NCBI GenBank assembly: GCA_030145825.1
Contig: JAIXHM010000010.1
Coordinates: 1-32,519, forward strand
Reading direction: 5' to 3'
From: Flavobacterium sp.
GTDB lineage: Bacteria > Bacteroidota > Bacteroidia > Flavobacteriales > Flavobacteriaceae
DNA: 32,519 nucleotides
Within the stretch, counting starts at the first letter, position 1. Each line of letters starts with the position of its first letter. This document shows positions 1 through 6,644 of the stretch, in pieces. Position numbers and translations under genes: made by a program. The notes under the pieces are model-generated. The model made no database searches. It saw nothing but the letters and a program-made list of their open reading frames with translations, and was not told where the DNA came from.

Positions 1-310
1 AAACTAAAATAGGCTGTGTTTCTAATAGATGCGTAATAACTTTAGAAAAAGTTAAAACACTTATTGCAATTCCTGATAACAATGCTAATAAAAAATTGCC
101 ATTTACAGAGCCCCAAGCTGCTTTTAAACCATTGTTTTTTAAAGTCTTTAGTGTACCAATATTAATTTTATTAATACTGTCAATTAACTCTTGATAGATT
201 CCGGAAATAAATGCAATAGTTCCACCAGAAACTCCCGGAACAACATCGGCAGCTCCCATAGCAATGCCTTTTAAAGTAATCAATAAATAATCTGGAAATA
301 TTTTTCTCAT
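1..310 (-). CDS. DUF368/PopT-family polyprenyl-phosphate transporter, N-terminal part
   Basis: The reading frame runs off the left edge of the window, so only about 103 N-terminal residues are visible. The protein starts MRKIFPDYLLITLKGIAMG and continues with GAADVVPGVSGGTIAFISG, the hallmark N-terminal motif of DUF368. Further hydrophobic stretches (for example FLLALLSGIAISVLTF) fit a multi-pass inner-membrane protein. DUF368 proteins (PopT) are known to return undecaprenyl phosphate across the cytoplasmic membrane, recycling the lipid carrier for peptidoglycan and surface glycans. In-frame ATGs also exist at 316 and 328. The 328 ATG lies inside the stem of the preceding terminator hairpin, and family members usually begin close to the MRK methionine, so I chose 310. 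A TATTTTTG box in the hairpin loop could drive separate transcription. Family assignment is secure; the exact start is less so. Confidence 0.85.
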   Translation of the reverse strand, partial: MRKIFPDYLLITLKGIAMGAADVVPGVSGGTIAFISGIYQELIDSINKINIGTLKTLKNNGLKAAWGSVNGNFLLALLSGIAISVLTFSKVITHLLETQPILV

Positions 311-316
311 AGTCAT

Positions 317-357
317 AAAAAAAGTCATTCTAAAACAAAAATAGTTAAAGAATGACT
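317..357 (-). terminator. Rho-independent-like terminator after the TPR gene
   Basis: Read on the minus strand, AGTCATTCT (357-349) pairs perfectly with AGAATGACT (331-323) across a 17-base loop and is followed by a run of seven T. It lies just past the TPR gene stop at 377. The loop contains TATTTTTG, a possible -7 box for the downstream DUF368 gene, so termination and re-initiation may overlap here. Confidence 0.6.
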
Positions 358-376
358 CTTGTACTAGTATTAAAAG

Positions 377-1774
377 TTATTTTAATCTAAACTTTTCAAT
401 TTGAGCTTGAACTTCTTCACTTCCCCAAGCAAATGGGAAGTTTTCTTCTAAAATAGTATGATTTGCAAAATTTAATCGTAAACCATTACTTAAGTGAAAC
501 TTACCTTTATCATTTTCTCCTAAAAGATAATATAATCCTGCCAATCGATATTCTATTTCAAATTCATCTGAAAATACATCTGAAGCTTGCAATAAAATTT
601 CAACACTATTTTCAAATTCTCCTAAAAATTGCAACATATTAGACCACAATATAAATGTATCTAAATTAATATCGCCACTTTCAAAGGCTCTACGATAACC
701 TAATTCTGCTTCTTCATAAAAATTCAAAGCTTCATTAATAGCTGCATATCTTTTCCAATAAAAACTATTTTCTCCATCTATACCTATTGCTTTATTTACA
801 TAATATAAAGCTTTTTGGAAGTTTTTTTGGCGAATATAAAAATCAGTAATTGCAATCCAACCTTTATCTAAAAGTGGATCTTCGTGAACTGTTTTATGGT
901 AATATTTAAGTGCTTTTTCTCTGTTTCCTAAACGCTCATAGCATTTTCCAATTCGCAACAAAGCAAACGATGTTGGATCGTCTAGTTCTATAGTAGTTTT
1001 AAAACTTTCGATTGCCTCTTCATAACGTTTTAGTTTTTCGAGTGACTTTCCTTTTTCCATAAAAGCACCCAAAAAAGTATCATCAATTATAGTAGCATAA
1101 TCGAATGCCCAAACAGCTTTTTCATAATTTTTTAAAGCATAATACTGACGTCCTAATTGATGCCAAGCTACTTCGCTGTAGGGATTTCGATTAATAAAAC
1201 TTTCTAAATACTCAATAGCTTTTTCATTTTGTTCCAAAAAATCATAACAATAAACCACATTATATAATGCCGAATAATCTTGATCGTCCTCTTCTAAACA
1301 TAATATAAAATAATCTTTAGCCTTTTCCAGATCATCCATAAATAGATATTCCATTCCTATCATAGAATAAACATCGGCTAAATCATCGGTATACTTCAAG
1401 GCAAGTTTTAAAGTTTCGATAGCTTTTTCATGCTGATCTCGCTTCGAATGAATTTGAGCTTGCTGTATATAAATTTCTTCATTGGTTGGTTCTATTGCAT
1501 ACAATTCTTGCAATAATCTTTCCGCTAAATCTAGTTTATCTTCGTAAACCAACATTTCTACTTGAACTAATCTTAATCCTGTAGATTTTGGATGTTGCTC
1601 TAGCCCTAATTTTAAAGCTCTTTTAGCTAAATTCATTCGGCCTGTATCCATATAGTGAAGAATAATATCTTCAAACTCTTCTGAATCAAAAAAGAAAACT
1701 TTATTGGTTTTCAACATCGATTCAAATTTGGATAACGAAAGGTTGTTTTCTTCTTCATCGTGACTCAATCTCAT
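377..1774 (-). CDS. Tetratricopeptide-repeat protein
   Basis: A 465-residue protein made almost entirely of TPR helix pairs. Repeats are visible as recurring 34-residue units with A/G-Y-A positions, for example AWHQLGRQYYALKNYEKAVWAF, and ALLRIGKCYERLGNREKALKYY (shown here only in part). There is no signal peptide or membrane segment, so it is probably cytoplasmic. TPR arrays are protein-binding scaffolds; the partner cannot be read from sequence. The acidic N-terminus (MRLSHDEEENNLSLS) begins at an ATG. I recognise this TPR gene as a usual neighbour of DUF368 in Flavobacterium, which hints at an envelope connection but does not prove one. The start lies 91 bases after the aminotransferase stop, and no clear promoter box was found in between. 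Confidence 0.85.
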   Translation of the reverse strand: MRLSHDEEENNLSLSKFESMLKTNKVFFFDSEEFEDIILHYMDTGRMNLAKRALKLGLEQHPKSTGLRLVQVEMLVYEDKLDLAERLLQELYAIEPTNEEIYIQQAQIHSKRDQHEKAIETLKLALKYTDDLADVYSMIGMEYLFMDDLEKAKDYFILCLEEDDQDYSALYNVVYCYDFLEQNEKAIEYLESFINRNPYSEVAWHQLGRQYYALKNYEKAVWAFDYATIIDDTFLGAFMEKGKSLEKLKRYEEAIESFKTTIELDDPTSFALLRIGKCYERLGNREKALKYYHKTVHEDPLLDKGWIAITDFYIRQKNFQKALYYVNKAIGIDGENSFYWKRYAAINEALNFYEEAELGYRRAFESGDINLDTFILWSNMLQFLGEFENSVEILLQASDVFSDEFEIEYRLAGLYYLLGENDKGKFHLSNGLRLNFANHTILEENFPFAWGSEEVQAQIEKFRLK

Positions 1775-1844
1775 AGCTACTTCAGTTTATGGTTTTGTCC
1801 TTATTAAAATTAAGGATTTTAAAAGGGCATAATTTTTATATAAC

Positions 1845-1863
1845 AAATTGTTTTAAACAATTT
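1845..1863 (-). terminator. Possible hairpin after the aminotransferase gene
   Basis: AAATTGTTT and AAACAATTT form a 9-base inverted repeat with a single central base, so in RNA it would be a 6-bp stem with a 7-base loop. It begins two bases past the stop of the aminotransferase gene on the minus strand. There is no clean T tail, so it is a weak terminator candidate or an mRNA 3'-end structure. Confidence 0.35.
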
Positions 1864-1865
1864 AA

Positions 1866-3050
1866 TTAACAATTTGCTATTTCGTTTAATACGTCAATAA
1901 TAATGCCACAACCTTTTCTAATTTCTTCTTTACTAATCGTGAGCGGTGGCGTAATGCGAATTGCCTTTCCTTCGAACAAAAGCCAGAATAGAATAACGCC
2001 TCTTTTATGACATTCTAAAATAACCTGATTCGTTATTTCAGGACTTTCTGTCATAGCTGCAAGCATTAATCCTTTTCCTCTTACTTCTTTTATAAGCGGG
2101 TGCACTAATAACTCTCTAAATAAAGCTTCTTTTTCTAAAGCTTCTTTCATTAAATTACTTTCAGTAACTTCTTGTAAAGTTGCTAATGATGCTGCGGCAA
2201 TTACAGGATGTCCTCCAAATGTAGTGATATGACCTAATTTAGGATCATGACTTAGTAAATCCATCATTTCTGCTGAAGCTGTAAAAGCACCAACAGGCAT
2301 TCCGCTTGCCATTCCTTTTCCCATCACGACAACATCTGGAACGATATCATAATTTTGGAAACCAAATAATTTTCCTGTACGGCCAAAACCAGGTTGAATT
2401 TCATCTAGAATCATAATAGCACCAACTTCCGTACAACGTTCACGTACTTTCTTAAGAAAATCGTTCTCAGGTTGTATAAATCCAGCTCCTCCTTGAATGG
2501 TTTCTAATAAAACTCCCGCTGTTTTAGTAGTTATTTTCTCTAAATCGGCTTCGTTATTAAAAGTTATAAAATCGACATCTGGAATTAAAGGCCGAAAAAT
2601 TTGTTTGCGTTCTTCAAAGCCCATAACACTCATACTTCCCATTGTATTTCCGTGGTAAGCATTGTAACATGAAATCCATTGACTTCTTCCAGTTACTCTA
2701 CGAGCTAATTTTAAAGCACCTTCAATTGCCTCTGTACCAGAATTTACCAAATAGGTTTTAGTCAACGGAGCTGGCATATGAGCTGCTAATAACTTACAAA
2801 ACTCGGTAGCTGGATGTTGCGCATATTCGCCATAAACCATTACATGTGAATATTTATCGAGCTGCGCTTTAATAGCATCATTAACTCTTTTAGGTTGGTG
2901 ACCTAATGTATTTGCAGATACTCCAGCAACAAAATCTAGATAAGCATTATTATTAGTATCGTAAATATAACTTCCTTCTGCCCTAGAAATTTCCATTGCT
3001 AATGGATGTGGGGAAGTTTGGGCTTGATATTCAAAAAAGTCTTTAAGCAT
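1866..3050 (-). CDS. Class III (ornithine-type) PLP aminotransferase family protein
   Basis: A 394-residue fold-type I PLP enzyme of the acetylornithine/4-aminobutyrate aminotransferase family. Visible landmarks are SGTEA (residues 104-108, phosphate binding), the conserved Asp in ILDEIQPGFGRTGKLF (Asp216) and the Schiff-base lysine in VMGKGMASG (Lys245). The substrate cannot be decided: the window has a second, better-placed argD in the arginine operon, so this one is probably not the biosynthetic acetylornithine enzyme. The gene starts 5 bases after the stop of the OstA-like gene and is probably co-transcribed with it. Database records often name such genes 'aspartate aminotransferase family protein', which is a family label only. 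Confidence 0.88.
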   Translation of the reverse strand: MLKDFFEYQAQTSPHPLAMEISRAEGSYIYDTNNNAYLDFVAGVSANTLGHQPKRVNDAIKAQLDKYSHVMVYGEYAQHPATEFCKLLAAHMPAPLTKTYLVNSGTEAIEGALKLARRVTGRSQWISCYNAYHGNTMGSMSVMGFEERKQIFRPLIPDVDFITFNNEADLEKITTKTAGVLLETIQGGAGFIQPENDFLKKVRERCTEVGAIMILDEIQPGFGRTGKLFGFQNYDIVPDVVVMGKGMASGMPVGAFTASAEMMDLLSHDPKLGHITTFGGHPVIAAASLATLQEVTESNLMKEALEKEALFRELLVHPLIKEVRGKGLMLAAMTESPEITNQVILECHKRGVILFWLLFEGKAIRITPPLTISKEEIRKGCGIIIDVLNEIANC

Positions 3051-3055
3051 TTAGT

Positions 3056-4723
3056 TTATTCTGATTGTAAATCGGGAATTACTTTGGGTTTTGGATTATT
3101 TTTATCGTAATCTAAAGTTTCAGGCAGAACTTCCATTGGAACATCTTCTTCTTCAGCTTTTTTCTTGCTTTCGATTAAAATTTGTTCGTGAATAATATTT
3201 TCTTCCTCTGGAAAAATATCTTCTTTTGAACGAATTCGCTCATCTCCTCTCCAAATAAAACCCCTTAGTTTTCTAACATTTTCGGGAAATTCGTTTTCGG
3301 GATGTAATAAACTTTCTACATCTTTTTTAGCAGTAACTGTTTCAATTTGATTATCTACAATTTCCATTGTAATTTCGCTACACTTCTTCTTATCAATTCC
3401 TATTAATTGATTATCATCGTCATACATATAATAAATAACCTCTGCATTACGCTTTACATCAACTTGGCTTAACTTATTATCTTTAAATTTACCGAACAAA
3501 TCAATTCCTTTAATTTGGTTATAACCATTTTCACTTAATGTATCTTTTTGAATTAAAAAAGCATTATTAAGCACTTTTAAAGAGTCTAATTTTTGTGTGG
3601 TATTATCTCCAATTAAATGCATTACATCTCCCGTCATTTGATTATCTTGATTCCAAACTACTGGATTACCAATTAATTTTGTAAGAGCTGTTTTATTGTT
3701 AGAATGAATAGAATCACATTTTCCGCTCATATCTGTTTTATAAAACCTTACATTGTTGAAGGCTCTAATCGTTCTATCTTCTGGCGGACCAGTTACCAAA
3801 ATCTTTTTGCCATGCATAAACAAAGAATCATTTTCTACTTTAGTTACTACAACTGCTCTTTTAGTTAAAATGATAGAATCTTTTCGAGTTGCTGCATCAC
3901 GCCACATTTCGGCATAATGACCTCGAGCAACCATATTATTTATAGTATCTGTAATTTTTACATTATTTATAGCTCGAGAAAAATTTTTGGATTGATCGTA
4001 ATACAAATCGTCTCCTTCAATAATTTTATTATCGTAAGTTATTTTAGAATTCTTCTGAAGTTTTCCTACATTATTTTTGGTATCGTAAAAACCATTTTCG
4101 GTATAAATTACATTTCCTTGATTTGTAATTGTTGAAGGTCCAAAAACATAAGCATGTCCCGAATTTTCGTAAAAATCTAAATGATTTGTTTCAATTTTTG
4201 CTTTTGGATTTGTAACAACAACTTTAGTATTAAATTGATACTTTTTTGAAGCTACGTAATATCTTCCTGATTTACTTTTTAAGGTATTGTCTTTATTAAT
4301 TATGGTTCCGTAACTATTATAAAAAGCTACTTGATTTTTTTTATCGAAATAGATTGTATCTGTAGTTAAAGTAGATTCTGGAGAACGAAGAAAAACATCG
4401 CCAGTAGCAAAAGCTAATTCCTTTTTACCATCATACTCGGCATAGCGACTGTTCATTTGAACGGTATCGCCTTGATTTATTCGAACATTTCCAAAAGCTT
4501 TAATATAGTTTTCTGCATCAAAATAGTAAACCTTATTACAATTGATTTTAACACCGTTGTGTAGCACTCTAACATTACCTGTAAAAACTGTAGCACCAGG
4601 AATTTCGTTTTGATTTCTGTCGACAAAATCAGAATTCTCAACGATAATTTTTTTGTTTTCTTGAGCCACAACTACTTGTAAAGCAGCAAGTATAAAAACT
4701 ATATAAACTATTATTTTTTTCAA
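3056..4723 (-). CDS. OstA/LptA-like exported protein (TTG start)
   Basis: A 555-residue protein with an N-terminal signal peptide (KKIIVYIVFILAALQVVVAQ) followed by repeating short beta-strand modules typical of the OstA/LptA superfamily, such as VTAKKDVESL and VFTGNVRVLHNGVKINCNKV. LptA-type proteins form a periplasmic bridge that carries lipopolysaccharide to the outer membrane. This long Bacteroidetes form has two or more OstA-like blocks (roughly residues 25-190 and 195-400) and a charged C-terminal tail. The first codon is TTG: an in-frame TGA lies shortly upstream and the next in-frame Met is near residue 90, after the signal peptide. A TATTTTTG box at 4740-4747 would give a leader of about a dozen bases before this TTG. 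The exact role in LPS or lipoprotein transport is inferred from family. Confidence 0.85.
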   Translation of the reverse strand: MKKIIVYIVFILAALQVVVAQENKKIIVENSDFVDRNQNEIPGATVFTGNVRVLHNGVKINCNKVYYFDAENYIKAFGNVRINQGDTVQMNSRYAEYDGKKELAFATGDVFLRSPESTLTTDTIYFDKKNQVAFYNSYGTIINKDNTLKSKSGRYYVASKKYQFNTKVVVTNPKAKIETNHLDFYENSGHAYVFGPSTITNQGNVIYTENGFYDTKNNVGKLQKNSKITYDNKIIEGDDLYYDQSKNFSRAINNVKITDTINNMVARGHYAEMWRDAATRKDSIILTKRAVVVTKVENDSLFMHGKKILVTGPPEDRTIRAFNNVRFYKTDMSGKCDSIHSNNKTALTKLIGNPVVWNQDNQMTGDVMHLIGDNTTQKLDSLKVLNNAFLIQKDTLSENGYNQIKGIDLFGKFKDNKLSQVDVKRNAEVIYYMYDDDNQLIGIDKKKCSEITMEIVDNQIETVTAKKDVESLLHPENEFPENVRKLRGFIWRGDERIRSKEDIFPEEENIIHEQILIESKKKAEEEDVPMEVLPETLDYDKNNPKPKVIPDLQSE

Positions 4724-4739
4724 ACTAGTAAAATTTTGT

Positions 4740-4747
4740 CAAAAATA
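4740..4747 (-). promoter_or_regulatory. -7 box for the OstA-like gene
   Basis: The minus strand reads TATTTTTG, matching the Bacteroidetes -7 consensus TAnnTTTG, 16 bases before the TTG start of the OstA-like gene. No TTG was found at a proper -33 distance, so this rests on one box and its position. Confidence 0.45.
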
Positions 4748-4794
4748 ATTAAAAAGAACTAATGCCTTTTATTATTAAGAATATTTTATAAATA

Positions 4795-4820
4795 AAAAAC
4801 GCTCTAATTAGAGCGTTTTT
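4795..4820 (-). terminator. Bidirectional terminator downstream of purA
   Basis: GCTCTAATTAGAGC is a perfect palindrome, flanked by AAAAAC on the left and GTTTTT on the right, giving a strong stem with T tails on both strands. It lies 5 bases past the TAA (4826-4828) that ends the purA C-terminal tail, not past the earlier in-frame TAA at 4883. This placement suggests that the original purA gene ended at 4826. Confidence 0.8.
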
Positions 4821-4825
4821 CAAAA

Positions 4826-4882
4826 TTATTTTATAATTGTTTGTGTTCTATCTGGACCAACAGATACTACTTTAATTGGCAC
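4826..4882 (-). other. Orphaned C-terminal tail of purA, beyond an in-frame TAA
   Basis: Directly after the TAA at 4885-4883, in the same frame, the minus strand encodes VPIKVVSVGPDRTQTIIK and then TAA. This matches the end of adenylosuccinate synthetases (E. coli ends with a similar STGPDRTETM segment). Adding these codons gives 423 positions from the Met at 6097, the usual family length. The S-V-G and Pro residues correspond to the C-terminal GTP-binding loop of the family. The tail is untouched by frameshift or substitution, so it is either read through, recently cut off, or split by a sequencing error. Confidence 0.85.
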
Positions 4883-6097
4883 TTATAATTCTTGTTCAAT
4901 AAAAGTAATATATTCTTTTAGTTCTTGTGGTAATTCTTCATAAGAAGACATTCCAGTTAAATCAGCTTTCCAACCTTTCATTTCAGTGTAAACTGGTTCC
5001 ACATTTTCTGGCTCAATATTGTAAGGTAAATGTTTAATTTCTTGACCTTTGTATTGATAAGCTGTACAAACTTTTAAAGTATCAAAACCAGAAAGCACAT
5101 CACCTTTCATCATGTACAATTCTGTTACTCCGTTTACTTGTACTGCATACTTTAATGCTACTAAATCTAACCAACCACAACGACGAGGACGACCAGTTAC
5201 TGAACCAAATTCGTTACCTACTTTTGCCATAGTTTGTCCAACTTCATCAAATAATTCTGTTGGAAACGGACCTGAACCCACACGCGTTGTATATGCTTTA
5301 AAAATACCAAATACTTCTTTTACTTTATTAGGCGCAATTCCTAAACCAGTACAAGCACCAGCAGCAGTTGTATTTGAAGATGTAACAAATGGATAAGTTC
5401 CAAAATCTACATCTAATAATGAACCTTGAGCACCTTCTGCTAAAATAGATTTTCCTTCTTTTAAAGCGTTGTTCAAAAATTCTTCACTATCAATAAAAGT
5501 AAGGATTTTAAGTGCTTTAACAGCTTCAAAAAACTCTTCTTCCATTTCTTTTAAATCGTATTGTAAATCTACATCGTAGAAAGCAATCATTGCTTCATGT
5601 TTATCTGCTAATGAACGGTATCTTTCTTTAAAATCTGCTAATTCGATATCTCCAACACGTAAACCGTTTCTACCTGTTTTATCCATGTAAGTTGGTCCGA
5701 TACCTTTTAAAGTAGAACCAATTTTGGCTTTCCCTTTTGAAGCTTCAGATGCAGCATCTAATAAACGATGTGTAGGTAAAATTAAGTGTGCTTTACGAGA
5801 AATAAACAATTTAGAAGTAATATCCATATTGAATTTCGCTAATCCTTCAATTTCTTTTTGAAAAACCACAGGATCCATTACCACACCGTTTCCGATAATA
5901 TTGATAGCATTTTTATGAAAAATACCAGAAGGTATAGTTCTTAAAACGTGTTTAATTCCGTCAAATTCTAATGTATGTCCCGCATTTGGTCCACCTTGGA
6001 AACGAGCGATGATATCGTATTTTGAAGTTAATACATCTACAATTTTTCCTTTTCCTTCGTCACCCCATTGAAGACCTAACAGTAAATCTACAGTCAT
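4883..6097 (-). CDS. purA: Adenylosuccinate synthetase, open part ended by a premature TAA
   Basis: PurA joins IMP and aspartate using GTP, the first committed step of AMP synthesis, in the cytoplasm. The open part is 404 residues and begins MTVDLLLGLQWGDEGKGK, the glycine-rich phosphate loop. It also shows QGGPNAGHT, KGIGPTYMDKTGRNG, TTRVGSGPFPTE, TGRPRRCGWLD and the guanine-contact segment MKGDVLSGFD. The frame is open further upstream to 6184, but that segment overlaps the fur gene and family members start at MTVD, so 6097 is the start. The frame stops after FIEQEL, 18 codons before the conserved C-terminus encoded at 4826-4882. Without that tail part of the GTP site is missing, so the 404-residue product is likely impaired. 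The gene follows fur by 34 bases and could be co-transcribed with it. Confidence 0.92.
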   Translation of the reverse strand: MTVDLLLGLQWGDEGKGKIVDVLTSKYDIIARFQGGPNAGHTLEFDGIKHVLRTIPSGIFHKNAINIIGNGVVMDPVVFQKEIEGLAKFNMDITSKLFISRKAHLILPTHRLLDAASEASKGKAKIGSTLKGIGPTYMDKTGRNGLRVGDIELADFKERYRSLADKHEAMIAFYDVDLQYDLKEMEEEFFEAVKALKILTFIDSEEFLNNALKEGKSILAEGAQGSLLDVDFGTYPFVTSSNTTAAGACTGLGIAPNKVKEVFGIFKAYTTRVGSGPFPTELFDEVGQTMAKVGNEFGSVTGRPRRCGWLDLVALKYAVQVNGVTELYMMKGDVLSGFDTLKVCTAYQYKGQEIKHLPYNIEPENVEPVYTEMKGWKADLTGMSSYEELPQELKEYITFIEQEL

Positions 6098-6131
6098 TGT
6101 GTTGTTTGTTGTTTTAGTTGAGTTGTTTTTA

Positions 6132-6566
6132 TTATTTTTTGGTTCCGTAAAAATAGAGAGAATGATTTTGGATTTCAATACCAAATATCTCTTCCATTGT
6201 CTTTTTAATTTGTTCTATTCTAGGATCACAAAATTCGATTACTTCACCAGAATCGGTTAAAATAATATGATCGTGTTGTTTATCGAAATATGATTTTTCG
6301 TAGTGCGCTTGATTTTGTCCAAATTGATGGCGTCTTACTAATCCACAATCTAAAAGTAATTCGATTGTATTGTATAAAGTAGCTCGACTAACGCGGTAGT
6401 TTTTATTTTTCATCTTGATGTACAATGATTCTATATCAAAATGCTCATTTGAATTGTAAATTTCCTGAAGAATTGCATATCGCTCAGGTGTTTTACGATG
6501 TGCTTTCTCTTCCAAATATTTGGTAAATACATTTTTTACAATTTCTTGATTATTGCTGCTATCCAT
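6132..6566 (-). CDS. Fur-family metal-dependent transcriptional regulator
   Basis: A 144-residue Fur/PerR-type repressor. The winged helix lies in the first 85 residues, with the recognition segment [20 protein letters not shown] (about residues 57-76). The dimerisation half carries metal-ligand candidates His42, the HDH motif (98-100) and Glu108/Glu111. The CxxC structural-zinc pairs of many Fur and PerR proteins are absent: only two scattered cysteines (73 and 113) are present. Whether it senses iron, peroxide or zinc cannot be told. It sits between spoT and purA, an arrangement I recognise from other Flavobacteriaceae. A TATCTTTG box lies 23 bases before the ATG. Confidence 0.9.
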   Translation of the reverse strand: MDSSNNQEIVKNVFTKYLEEKAHRKTPERYAILQEIYNSNEHFDIESLYIKMKNKNYRVSRATLYNTIELLLDCGLVRRHQFGQNQAHYEKSYFDKQHDHIILTDSGEVIEFCDPRIEQIKKTMEEIFGIEIQNHSLYFYGTKK

Positions 6567-6588
6567 CTGATATTAAATAAAAACGTTG

Positions 6589-6596
6589 CAAAGATA
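6589..6596 (-). promoter_or_regulatory. -7 box for the fur-family gene
   Basis: The minus strand reads TATCTTTG, fitting TAnnTTTG, 22 bases before the ATG at 6566. No good -33 TTG was found. It suggests that fur (and probably purA behind it) has its own promoter rather than depending on the spoT transcript. Confidence 0.45.
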
Positions 6597-6644
6597 ATTA
6601 AAGTAGATTGTTTAGTCTTATAAGTTATTATAATTTTTCAACAA

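Noticed and set aside
6098..6184. N-terminal extension of purA by 29 residues
   Set aside because: It overlaps the end of the fur-family gene, has no PurA homology, and family members start at MTVDLLLGLQWGDEGKGK.
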